This document shows, piece after piece, positions 1 to 6,267 of a stretch of 8,525 nucleotides of DNA. Below the pieces are notes generated by a model. The model ran no database searches. It saw only the letters and a list, made by a program, of their open reading frames with translations, and was not told the origin of the DNA. Each line of letters opens with the position of its first letter. The first letter of the stretch is position 1. The translations under genes and the position numbers were made by a program. This DNA is from an uncultured Collinsella sp. (GTDB lineage Bacteria; Actinomycetota; Coriobacteriia; Coriobacteriales; Coriobacteriaceae), in assembly GCA_900552875.1 (NCBI GenBank), contig USCS01000060.1, forward strand, positions 1 to 8,525, written 5' to 3'.

Positions 1-33
1 CGCGATCCGGTCGTGGCGTTCGGTCAACTAAAC

Positions 34-957
34 CTAGCAGGCGGCCATGATGGGGGCAGCGACCTGCTTCTTACGGGAGAGGACGCCCGGCATCCAGACG
101 CCGTCGTGCTCGTCGGCAATGCCCAGGCCCTTCTGAGCAGCCTCGGTCTCGCCCTCGAGCAGGACCTGCGAGCCCTCCTCCATGATGTCGGTGATGCACA
201 GGACAATGCCGTCGGCACCCTTCTCGGCGGCGTAGGCGCGCATGGCCTCGCGAATCTCGTCGATCATGCCGAGTGCACGGGTCTTGTCGACGGTCTCGTA
301 CTGGCCGATGAGCAGCTTCTTGCCAGCGGGCTCGAACATCTTGATGTCGTTGCCGACCATCTCGGCAGCGGTAAAGGAGCCGGACGGACGGGTGAGGAAG
401 ACCTCCATGCCAAACTTGACCGGGTCGACGCCCACCTGCTCGCCGAGCTTGGCGGCGACGGCGCGGTCGACATCGGTGGTGGTGGGGCTCTTGAGCATGA
501 GCGTGTCGGTCATCATGGCCGAGAGCAGCAGCTTAGCCTGGACGTCGGAAAGCTCAACGCCGAGCACGCCGGCGAGCTTGGTGACGATGGTGCAGCTGGA
601 GCCCCAGGGCAGGCAGATGTAGTGCAGCGGGCCGGCGGTCTCGAAGTCGCCGATGCGGTGATGATCGACAACGCCAAAGACCGTGGCGTCCTTAAGGCCG
701 GCGACGGACTGGGCAGACTCGTTGTGGTCGGTGAGGACGACGAGCTGACCGGCCTCGACGGACTCGATCACGCGGGGCTCGGCGATGCCGGCGTCGGCGA
801 GCAGCTTGGCGGACTCGGCCGGAAGCTGACCAAGGGCGCAGGCCTCGTAGGTGTTGCCGGCATACTCAACCTGGTTGAGCAGCTGGGACAGGACGACGGC
901 GCTCATGATGGCGTCGTTATCGGGGTTCTGGTGACCAAAGACAAGAACGTTTGCCAT
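34..957 (-). CDS. ppaC: Manganese-dependent inorganic pyrophosphatase (family II, DHH superfamily)
   Basis: Hydrolyses pyrophosphate to two phosphates in the cytoplasm, which pulls biosynthetic reactions forward. The 307-residue product has the usual family II length and both domains. The N-terminal DHH domain shows GHQNPDND (H9, D13, D15), D77 in LTDHNE, the signature DHH at 98-100 and D151 in MMTDTL, which together supply the metal site. The C-terminal DHHA2 domain ends with the substrate-binding SRKKQ at 294-298. The start is fixed by GGAGG at 964-968, six bases before the ATG. The gene lies 166 bases downstream of the sugar kinase on the same strand, with a palindromic element between them, so co-transcription is possible but not shown. 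Most family members have NPDTD where this one has NPDND; the acidic ligands are intact. Identification is very secure. Confidence 0.97.
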   Translation of the reverse strand: MANVLVFGHQNPDNDAIMSAVVLSQLLNQVEYAGNTYEACALGQLPAESAKLLADAGIAEPRVIESVEAGQLVVLTDHNESAQSVAGLKDATVFGVVDHHRIGDFETAGPLHYICLPWGSSCTIVTKLAGVLGVELSDVQAKLLLSAMMTDTLMLKSPTTTDVDRAVAAKLGEQVGVDPVKFGMEVFLTRPSGSFTAAEMVGNDIKMFEPAGKKLLIGQYETVDKTRALGMIDEIREAMRAYAAEKGADGIVLCITDIMEEGSQVLLEGETEAAQKGLGIADEHDGVWMPGVLSRKKQVAAPIMAAC

Positions 958-1078
958 GGATATCCTCCACTTGATATGTGTACTTGGACGTAGCTATGGT
1001 AGCACGCCGATGCCGAGCCTTCGCAGACGGAAGGGTCACGGCATATTTTAGGGCAGGCATGGGGGCCAAGACTGTCCC

Positions 1079-1121
1079 TTTTGCACCGTGTTGGTGCAAA
1101 GTAACCTGACCCCCTTGCACC
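1079..1121. repeat. Palindromic REP-like element downstream of the ROK kinase
   Basis: The region begins with an 8-bp perfect stem, TTTGCACC (1080-1087) and GGTGCAAA (1093-1100), closed by a 5-base loop. A third copy of TTGCACC follows at 1115-1121. Between them lies AACCTGACCCCC, and GTCCC stands just left of the hairpin (about 1074-1078). On the minus strand this reads as GGTGCAA units next to GGGGTCAGG and AAGGGACAG. That core resembles those of the elements at 2134-2170 and 6026-6111, though the stem bases differ. The element begins three bases past the kinase stop on the minus strand and lacks a clear U-run, so it is not a convincing terminator. A dispersed REP or MITE-like identity is inferred. 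Confidence 0.5.
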
Positions 1122-1123
1122 AG

Positions 1124-2077
1124 CTATTTACCGGCGGCGCGCAGGGCTACGTAGGCGGCGCCGATGATGCCGGCGTCGTTGCCGAGCGAAGCGACCTTGA
1201 TGGGCGTCTCGCGCGAGGCGGAAAGCGCGTAGCGCTGGAAGTGCTCGCGAACCTTGTCGAGATAAACATCGGCCGAAGCGGACGCGCCGCCACCGATCAG
1301 GAACATCTCGGGGTCGACCACGTTGGCGATAAGCGCCAGGGCGCGGCCAAGGTAGTCGGCCATGGTGTCGGCTGCGGCCAGCGCGAGCTTGTCGCCCTCG
1401 CGGCAGGCCTGGAACACGTCCTTGGAATCGGAGGGGCCGGTGAGCTCAATGGGCTCGACGCCCGCCTTCTTGCACTCGGCAAGGTAGTTGCTCACCACGC
1501 CGGTGGCGCTGGAATACTGCTCCAGATGGCCATGGCCGCCACAGCCGCAGGTGCGCTCCTCGGCCGGGTTCAGGCACATGTGGCCAATCTCGCCGCCGGC
1601 GCCCACAACGCCCGATACCACGTCGCCGTTAACGATAACGCCGCCGCCCACGCCGGTACCGATGGTGACCATCACCACGTTCTGCACGCCCTTGGCAGAA
1701 CCGAGCCAGGCCTCGCCCATGGCAGCGGCGTTGGCATCGTTCTCATACTTAACAACCGCATCGGGGCAGTGCTTCTGAATGGCGACCCTCAGCTCGGGCA
1801 GGTTAATGGCAATGTTGGCCTTGACCTTGGCATCGCCCGACGCCGGGATGGGACACGGAACGGCCAGGCCAATGCCCGCCACAAAGGCACGCGGAATCTG
1901 TGCCTTGGCGACCACCTGGTCGATAGCCTCGGTCACCGCGGCAAAGCCCGCGGCGTCAACGATAGGAGGCGTGGGCACGCTGGCCTTGGCAAGCAGGTTG
2001 CCGTCCTCGTCGAACAGGCCCTCCTTAACCGAAGTGCCGCCGACGTCGATGCCGATGTAGTACTGCTTAGGTTCCAT
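1124..2077 (-). CDS. glcK: ROK-family sugar kinase, probably glucokinase
   Basis: Cytoplasmic ATP-dependent kinase of the ROK family, most likely making glucose-6-phosphate. Residue numbers are for the 317-aa form starting MEPKQYYIGID. The phosphate-binding motif GIDVGGTSVKEG covers 9-20, the catalytic Asp is D114 in YENDANAAA, and GTGVGGG lies at 140-146. E163 and H166 sit in GGEIGH, E186 in GHLEQ, and the C-terminal LGNDAGIIGAA (298-308) is typical of GlcK-type glucokinases rather than YdhR/GmuE-type fructokinases. The zinc motif reads CGCGGHGH (177-184), with His where most ROK proteins have the third Cys. The frame is open 22 codons further upstream, but ATG 2077 directly precedes the conserved fold and has AGAAAGGTGG in front of it. 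The gene is separated from the PTS operon by a terminator, so it is probably transcribed independently. It could supply the kinase step for the free sugar released by the GH1 enzyme. Confidence 0.9.
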   Translation of the reverse strand: MEPKQYYIGIDVGGTSVKEGLFDEDGNLLAKASVPTPPIVDAAGFAAVTEAIDQVVAKAQIPRAFVAGIGLAVPCPIPASGDAKVKANIAINLPELRVAIQKHCPDAVVKYENDANAAAMGEAWLGSAKGVQNVVMVTIGTGVGGGVIVNGDVVSGVVGAGGEIGHMCLNPAEERTCGCGGHGHLEQYSSATGVVSNYLAECKKAGVEPIELTGPSDSKDVFQACREGDKLALAAADTMADYLGRALALIANVVDPEMFLIGGGASASADVYLDKVREHFQRYALSASRETPIKVASLGNDAGIIGAAYVALRAAGK

Positions 2078-2133
2078 GGGAGCCCACCTTTCTCGTTTAA
2101 ACATTGCCTGTATGGTACCGCTCTCAAGGCAAA

Positions 2134-2170
2134 AACCTACCAAAAAGGGACAGGTTTGTTTTGGCAGGTT
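2134..2170. repeat. Palindromic REP-like element upstream of the ROK kinase
   Basis: AACCTACCAAAA (2134-2145) and TTTTGGCAGGTT (2159-2170) form an inverted repeat with 11 of 12 positions matching. In RNA the odd pair is a G-U or A-C, depending on strand. The loop carries AGGGACAGGTTTG. The 24-base stretch 2147-2170 matches 21 of 24 bases of the left arm of the element at 6026-6111, so the two are related copies. This one sits about 57 bases upstream of the kinase ATG, between that gene and the PTS operon terminator, and may lie in the kinase leader. No confident promoter for the kinase could be picked in 2078-2221. Confidence 0.6.
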
Positions 2171-2221
2171 TTATCTGGGGTAACGCAATTGGCTGCCCAA
2201 CAGGCCGCGCAAGACCATCCC

Positions 2222-2260
2222 CAAAAATAAAGGCGCCGGGAGGCGGAGGCTCCCGGCGCC
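2222..2260 (-). terminator. Intrinsic terminator of the PTS operon
   Basis: A perfect 11-bp GC-rich stem (2232-2242 pairs with 2250-2260) encloses a 7-base loop. Read on the minus strand it is followed directly by the T-rich run TTTATTTTTGGGG (2219-2231). This is a classic rho-independent terminator 58 bases past the EIIA stop, and it separates the PTS operon from the ROK kinase gene. Confidence 0.9.
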
Positions 2261-2318
2261 CGTCAAAGGGACTATGTTGTCTGTTGGACCGCACGGTCCG
2301 TCGCGGCGATAACGCCGA

Positions 2319-2651
2319 CTAGGCCTGAAGTGCCTGCAGCTGCTTGTGAACCTCGATGAGCTCCGTCGCCATGACGCGCATGGTCTCGGTGCCGGCCATC
2401 TGGTCCTCGGCATGCAGCAAAATCAACGGGGCCTCGCCGTTACGCTCGCCGTTGGCCTCCTTCTTCAGAAGCCCCATGTGAACATCGTGGCCACCGTTAT
2501 AGGCCTCGTCGCCCTGCTTGATAAGCTCCTCGGCGGCGTCAAAATCGCCCTCCTTGGCCTTTTGCACGGCATTGATGTACATGCTCTTGGCGGTACCGAC
2601 GTAGCTGATGATCTCAAAGCAGGTCATCTGCAGTTCGTTCATATCCTCCAT
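2319..2651 (-). CDS. PTS lactose/cellobiose-family EIIA component
   Basis: Cytoplasmic phosphocarrier that accepts phosphate from HPr and passes it to EIIB. The 110-residue product matches the small all-helical trimeric EIIA family (LacF, ChbA, LicA, GmuA). The phosphorylated histidine is H80 in LILLHAEDQ, followed by D83, which corresponds to the metal-coordinating Asp of the trimer core. The N-terminal FEIISYVGTAKS is also typical. Three in-frame starts exist. GTG 2660 is unlikely. ATG 2651 has AGGTG overlapping the EIIB stop six bases upstream. ATG 2642 has GGAGG only two bases away. ATG 2651 was chosen, with 2642 the main alternative (107 aa). The gene lies nine bases after EIIB, so the two are clearly co-transcribed and probably translationally coupled. 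It is the last gene of the operon. Confidence 0.93.
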   Translation of the reverse strand: MEDMNELQMTCFEIISYVGTAKSMYINAVQKAKEGDFDAAEELIKQGDEAYNGGHDVHMGLLKKEANGERNGEAPLILLHAEDQMAGTETMRVMATELIEVHKQLQALQA

Positions 2652-2660
2652 ACAGAGCAC

Positions 2661-2963
2661 CTAGCCCATCACGCTGACGCAGTGGTCGATGATGCCGGCA
2701 GCGTTCATGCGGCCGTAGTCGACCATGTTGATGACCTCGACCGGAAAACGACCGGCGGCCTCCTTCTCAAAATCGCCCTTGGTGTAGCCGATCTGCGGAC
2801 CAAGCAGCAACATGTCGCACTCGTCCAGGTGATCGTGGGCCTCGTTCATGGGACGAGCCTCGACCTCAATATCCAGACCACGGTTTGCAACCTCGGCCTG
2901 CATCTTCTGGACCAGCAGGCTCGTGGACATACCGGCATTGCAGCAGAGCATGATCTTCTTCAT
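2661..2963 (-). CDS. PTS lactose/cellobiose-family EIIB component
   Basis: Cytoplasmic phosphotransfer domain that receives phosphate from EIIA on a cysteine and donates it to the sugar bound in EIIC. The 100-residue protein has the family's usual size and begins MKKIMLCCNAGMSTSLLV. C8 is the phosphorylated Cys, set in the P-loop-like C-N-A-G-M-S-T-S. LLLGPQIGY and the closing MVDYGRMNA region are also family-like. A strong AAGGAGG lies five bases before the ATG. EIIB is a separate polypeptide, as in chb, cel, lic and gmu systems, rather than fused to EIIC as in LacE. A 161-base spacer with a strong hairpin (3065-3095) separates it from EIIC upstream, so EIIB/EIIA expression may be tuned separately. 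The sugar cannot be decided from this domain. Confidence 0.95.
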   Translation of the reverse strand: MKKIMLCCNAGMSTSLLVQKMQAEVANRGLDIEVEARPMNEAHDHLDECDMLLLGPQIGYTKGDFEKEAAGRFPVEVINMVDYGRMNAAGIIDHCVSVMG

Positions 2964-3064
2964 GGTTTCCTCCTTATAACTGCGCGGCGCGCAGACGACA
3001 ACTGGTTTTATTCCTTGCGGCTATTGTGCCCACCCCCCTGCATCTTTACACAAGGGAGAGAGCT

Positions 3065-3095
3065 GCGGGCACCGGCGCCGCGTACCGGCGCCCGC
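3065..3095 (-). promoter_or_regulatory. Intercistronic hairpin between EIIC and EIIB
   Basis: On the minus strand, an 11-bp GC-rich stem (3085-3095 with 3065-3075, one G-U pair) closes a 9-base loop 30 bases after the EIIC stop. No U-run follows, so it does not look like a full terminator. Such hairpins often protect the 3' end of an upstream message or mark a processing site; that role is inferred. The rest of the EIIC-EIIB spacer shows only a small palindrome (2980-2994) and the EIIB ribosome binding site. Confidence 0.55.
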
Positions 3096-3124
3096 AAAGG
3101 TGAAAGGGACGAACGTTAGGCGTT

Positions 3125-4468
3125 CTACTCGGCGAGAGCCTCCTGCTTGGCGATTGCCTTCTCGGAAATCTTCATAAAGGGCAGGTAGACGGCCATGCCA
3201 ATGACAATCTCGATAGCCTGCCACACGCCAGCGCGCCAGTCAAAGCCCGTAGCGAGCAGGGCATTGATGACGGGAGGCATGGTCCAGGGCACCTGGGCGA
3301 TGCAGGGGCTGATGATGCCTGCGCAGGTAAGGCCATAGGTGATGCCGATGAACAGGTCGGGAAGGAGGACAAACGGGATCATGAGCGGCAGGTTGTACAC
3401 GATGGGGTAACCGTAGATAACCGGCTCGTTGATGTTGAACAGACCAGGCAGGATAGCCATCTTGGAAACGGTCTCGGAAGCCTTGTTTTTGGAGAACAGG
3501 AGCGTGTCGAGCAGGAGCATGAGGGTGCAGCCCGAGCCGCCGATGAGGGCGAAGCTGTTAACGATCTGCATGTTCATGTAGTGATCGGGCTGGATGGTGC
3601 CACCGGCGGCAAAGGTAGCCATGTTGTCGACGATGAGCATGGTCAGGATCGGCTCGACGGTAGCGCCAGAGATGGTGGACTGGTGAATACCGACGCAGAA
3701 CAGCAGGTTAGCAAGGGTGTAGATGAGGATAACAGCCCACGGACCAGCGTTCATGATGCTCTTGAGCGGGTTGGAGATGCACGTGGAGATGATGGTGCAC
3801 AGATCGGTGCCGGCGCACACGGCGAGCAGGGCTGCGGCAAGAGCGAAGACCGCGAGGTTAAGCAGCATCGGAATCATGACGTTGAAGGAGTTGGAGACCG
3901 CGGGAGGCACGCCCTCGCCCAGCTTAACCTTGAGCTTCTCGACGCCAGAAATCTTGATGAAGAGCGAGACGGAAAGCAGGGCGATGATAATAGCCGAGAA
4001 CAGACCGTTGGTGCCGGTGTTGGCAGTCGAAAGGGCGCCCGTGACCTCTGCGGAGGTGATCTTGTCGGTGAGCAGCGGGCTCGTGGCGGCAAGCGAAGCG
4101 GTGATCTGCTGCGGCATCATGATGACGAAAGCAGAGATAGCGACGACCACGCAAGCGAGCGGGTTATCGAAACGCTTGTTCTTAGCGAGGCTGTAGCCAA
4201 TCAATCCGGCCAAGATAATGGCAGAGACGTTGAGGGTGCCCAGCGTAATTGCCGAACCCCACGTCTGAAGGTTGGCAAGGCCCGCCGCATCGAGCGGGAA
4301 CAGAGGGAACACGACGTTGTTAATAAGAACCGCGATACCCGCAAGGATATAGAGCGGCGTGATGGTCGCGAAGGCGTCACGCAGGGAACGCAGGTGAACC
4401 TGGTTTCCCACCTTCGCAGAGACCTCGGCAAACTTGTCGAGGAAGCTCTTTCCGTTGTCACTGGCCAT
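3125..4468 (-). CDS. PTS lactose/cellobiose-family EIIC membrane permease
   Basis: Integral membrane component that binds and translocates the sugar while EIIB phosphorylates it. The 447-residue length is normal for the family (ChbC, CelB, LicC, GmuC). Hydrophobic segments recur through the protein, for example about 38-55, 78-95, 105-118, 157-172, 198-217, 245-262, 305-322, 362-384 and 415-430. Family landmarks are VPPAVSNSF (187-195), GIHQS with H262, GGSGCTL (310-316) and NINEPVIYG (345-353). H262 and E348 correspond to sugar-contacting, catalytic-site residues of ChbC-type transporters. AGGAG seven bases before the ATG supports this start. It is the second gene of the operon, 120 bases after the GH1 gene. 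That gap holds only a short GC palindrome (4551-4566). Cellobiose, mannobiose or another beta-disaccharide are all plausible substrates. Confidence 0.94.
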   Translation of the reverse strand: MASDNGKSFLDKFAEVSAKVGNQVHLRSLRDAFATITPLYILAGIAVLINNVVFPLFPLDAAGLANLQTWGSAITLGTLNVSAIILAGLIGYSLAKNKRFDNPLACVVVAISAFVIMMPQQITASLAATSPLLTDKITSAEVTGALSTANTGTNGLFSAIIIALLSVSLFIKISGVEKLKVKLGEGVPPAVSNSFNVMIPMLLNLAVFALAAALLAVCAGTDLCTIISTCISNPLKSIMNAGPWAVILIYTLANLLFCVGIHQSTISGATVEPILTMLIVDNMATFAAGGTIQPDHYMNMQIVNSFALIGGSGCTLMLLLDTLLFSKNKASETVSKMAILPGLFNINEPVIYGYPIVYNLPLMIPFVLLPDLFIGITYGLTCAGIISPCIAQVPWTMPPVINALLATGFDWRAGVWQAIEIVIGMAVYLPFMKISEKAIAKQEALAE

Positions 4469-4588
4469 GATTGCTCCTAACTTTCAAATCCGGCCTTTTC
4501 CTATGCGCACGGTGGTCTGTCGCCCTCTGCCACCAGATGTGCCATGTGTTGCGCGCAGCGGCGCGCGGTCTGGGCGTTCGCCCGTTCG

Positions 4589-5989
4589 CTAATCAACCAC
4601 GTGAGTCGTGGCGACCTGCTTGAGCCAAGCTGCCGACTTCTTAAGGCGGCGCTTGTAGCCGTCCATAAGGTCGACCTCGACAAAACCGTAACGGTTCTTA
4701 AAGGCATTCGCCCAAGACCAGTTATCGATGACGGCCCAATAATGGTATCCACGGCACTTGGCGCCCTCGGCAATTGCCTTGGCAACCCACTCCAGGTGCT
4801 GGCGTACAAAGTCGACGCGGTAGTCATCCTGGATGGTTCCTTCGGCGTCTCGGTTCTTGTATTCGTCCATGATGCCGATGCCGTTCTCGGAAACGAACCA
4901 CTCAAGATCGGGGTAGTTCTTAGCGCAGTCCATGCCAAAGTCGTAGAGGCCCTGCGGGTAGATCTCCCAGCCGCGGCTCTCGTTCATAACGGCGTCGGGC
5001 CACACGTACTCGTCGGCAAAGTGCGGCAGACCGTACTGGTCGATCTTGCTCGCCGGCGCCTGAACGCGCGTGGGGTGGTAGTAGTTGCAACCGAGCCAGT
5101 CGACAACACCCTGCTTAAGAATCTCTTGGTCGCCGGCACGGAACGGAAGCTTAACGCCGCCCTCGGCCAGGCTGTCGAGCACGTCGGCGGGAAGCTCGCC
5201 CTTGGTAATGAGGTCGAGCCACCAGCGGTTGTTGATGCCGCTGGTCATACGCACGGCCTCGAGGTCCGCCTCGCTGGGGTTCTCCTTGGTGTAGACCGGG
5301 GTAAAGCAGTTGATCATGCCGATCTTGGCATCGCTGCGAACGGCGCCCTCGTCATAGGCGCGACGGTAGTTGGCCACGGCCAGCGCATGTGCCAGCGAGA
5401 TGTGATACTGCACGGTGCGAGCGCGGCTAAAGTCGTGGAGCTGCGGGAACCACACGCCCTCCTGATAGCGCTGCTCGGGCTCGACGATGGGCTCGTTAAA
5501 GGTGAACCAGTACTTGATCTCCTGGCCAAACTCGTGGAAGGCGACGTCGGCGTAATGTGCGTAAGCCTCGACAACCTCACGGCTCTCCCAGCCGCCACGG
5601 TTAAAAAGGTAGGTGGGCATGTCAAAGTGGTACAAGTTGACAAACGGCTCCAGGCCGGCTTCGCGAGAGGCGCGGAACAACTCGTGATACCACGCGGCGC
5701 CTTCCTCGTTGAGGTTGCCGTCGGCATCGAGCAGACGGCTCCACTGGATGGAAGTGCGATAGGTATCCAGGCCCAAGTCCTTCAAAATGCGAAGGTCTTC
5801 CTGGTACTTGGCCATAAAGTCATTGCCGGCGTAAGAGCCAACGCAGTTGTAGAACGAGCCCAGATCCTGGATGGACCAGGTGTCCCACAGGTTCTCGAGC
5901 TTGCCGCCCTGGTTCCACTGACCCTCAGTCTGCGGGCCGGACATAGCAGCGCCAAAGAAGAAGTCGTTGGGCAGCTGATACTGTGCCAT
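4589..5989 (-). CDS. GH1 6-phospho-beta-glycosidase (GmuD/BglA-like)
   Basis: Cytoplasmic retaining glycosidase that cleaves the phosphorylated disaccharide delivered by the PTS into a 6-phosphosugar and a free sugar. The 466-residue length fits a single GH1 TIM barrel. It begins with the N-terminal FFFGAAMSGPQTEG. The acid/base Glu is E166 in TFNEP and the nucleophile is E368 in SENG. The conserved loop WSWANAFKNRYGF (424-436) holds S425 and Y434, which align with the phosphate-binding Ser and Tyr of LacG-type enzymes. The Lys appears one residue earlier than in LacG (K431-N432 instead of E-K). This arrangement resembles the GmuD branch as I recall it. ATG 5989 was chosen over TTG 5992 because GAGG lies six bases upstream. 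It is the first gene of the operon and is followed by EIIC, EIIB and EIIA. Whether it prefers gluco- or manno-linked substrates cannot be decided from sequence alone. Confidence 0.93.
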   Translation of the reverse strand: MAQYQLPNDFFFGAAMSGPQTEGQWNQGGKLENLWDTWSIQDLGSFYNCVGSYAGNDFMAKYQEDLRILKDLGLDTYRTSIQWSRLLDADGNLNEEGAAWYHELFRASREAGLEPFVNLYHFDMPTYLFNRGGWESREVVEAYAHYADVAFHEFGQEIKYWFTFNEPIVEPEQRYQEGVWFPQLHDFSRARTVQYHISLAHALAVANYRRAYDEGAVRSDAKIGMINCFTPVYTKENPSEADLEAVRMTSGINNRWWLDLITKGELPADVLDSLAEGGVKLPFRAGDQEILKQGVVDWLGCNYYHPTRVQAPASKIDQYGLPHFADEYVWPDAVMNESRGWEIYPQGLYDFGMDCAKNYPDLEWFVSENGIGIMDEYKNRDAEGTIQDDYRVDFVRQHLEWVAKAIAEGAKCRGYHYWAVIDNWSWANAFKNRYGFVEVDLMDGYKRRLKKSAAWLKQVATTHVVD

Positions 5990-6025
5990 CAAAGTCCTCG
6001 CTTTCGTGTTCTAGAGCTTCCGGTT

Positions 6026-6111
6026 GGAGACGGGTTTGCTTTGGCAGGTTATCCGGCGCGGGCGCGCACCGGTCATACCGATATCCAACCCGCCAAAACA
6101 AAACCGTCCCC
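6026..6111. repeat. 86-bp palindromic element in the PTS operon leader
   Basis: The 25-base arms 6026-6050 and 6087-6111 are inverted repeats with 21 of 25 identities. On the minus-strand RNA three of the four differences become G-U pairs, leaving a single mismatch in 25. The 36-base centre is GC-rich and has its own small CCGG...CCGG stem (6053-6072). The left arm matches 21 of 24 bases of 2147-2170. Because the operon promoter is predicted at 6157-6184, the element should be transcribed as a large hairpin starting about 37 bases before the GH1 start codon. A MITE/REP-like origin is inferred, and a regulatory effect is possible. Confidence 0.7.
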
Positions 6112-6155
6112 AAACGGTCGATCCTGTTCTGCGGAAAGATTCCGTTCGTTGCTTA

Positions 6156-6173
6156 AACTATAGCGCTCTAATT
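6156..6173. promoter_or_regulatory. Candidate operator overlapping the PTS operon -10
   Basis: An imperfect 18-bp dyad centred on AGCGCT (6162-6167), with seven of nine pairs symmetric, overlaps the predicted -10 of the minus-strand promoter. This is where a repressor such as the adjacent GntR protein would block transcription. It does not match the HutC-type GTnTAnAC pattern well, so the assignment is weak. Confidence 0.3.
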
Positions 6174-6184
6174 CTAAAAGTAAA
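6157..6184 (-). promoter_or_regulatory. Sigma70-type promoter of the GH1-PTS operon, with UP-like tract
   Basis: On the minus strand, TTTACT (6179-6184) and TATAGT (6157-6162) are separated by 16 bases, matching 4/6 and 5/6 of the consensus. Just upstream, 6188-6208 is a 21-base pure A/G run on this strand, rich in A, placed where an UP element would contact RNA polymerase alpha subunits. Transcription would begin near 6150, giving a leader of about 160 bases that contains the palindromic element at 6026-6111. Confidence 0.55.
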
Positions 6185-6221
6185 GCGTCTTTTTCTTTTT
6201 TCTTTCTCGAGCTTCTTAGAT

Positions 6222-6267
6222 AAAGGTTATATGGGTGCCTTGTTAAGGGTTATACTTACTTGCGTAT
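6222..6267 (+). promoter_or_regulatory. Candidate promoter and operator region of the GntR gene
   Basis: TATACT at 6251-6256 is a good -10 (5/6), but no good -35 lies at the right distance. Two near-identical decamers, AAAGGTTATA (6222-6231) and AAGGGTTATA (6245-6254), stand 23 bases apart, about two helical turns. GGTTATAC (6248-6255) fits five of the six fixed positions of the HutC-type GTnTAnAC operator pattern. A dyad ATAC-N8-GTAT (6252-6267) overlaps the -10. This layout suits autoregulation by the GntR/HutC protein encoded just downstream. It is a pattern match only, without experimental support. Confidence 0.4.

Noticed and set aside
13..993. 326-codon open frame on the plus strand antisense to ppaC
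   Set aside because: It is opposite to a fully conserved pyrophosphatase. The composition is G/L/V/D-rich with no motifs.
1088..2230. 380-codon open frame on the plus strand antisense to the ROK kinase
   Set aside because: Same codon-bias shadow. It runs through the hairpin elements and the terminator and has no recognisable domain.
2286..2299. GGACCG/CGGTCC palindrome between the EIIA stop and the terminator
   Set aside because: Six bases each side with only a 2-base centre. It is too tight for a useful hairpin and the strong terminator lies just beyond it.
4551..4566. GCGCGC-N4-GCGCGC palindrome between the GH1 gene and EIIC
   Set aside because: A short alternating GC repeat, expected by chance in GC-rich DNA, with no T-run.
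5990..5992. TTG as the GH1 start codon
   Set aside because: The next codon is ATG, with a well-spaced GAGG site, and it begins the conserved N-terminus.
4544..6163. 539-codon open frame on the plus strand antisense to the GH1 gene
   Set aside because: It is a shadow of the GC-biased codon use of the real gene. Its translation is a low-information V/L/A/G-rich sequence with no family features, and the minus-strand frame has full GH1 motifs.
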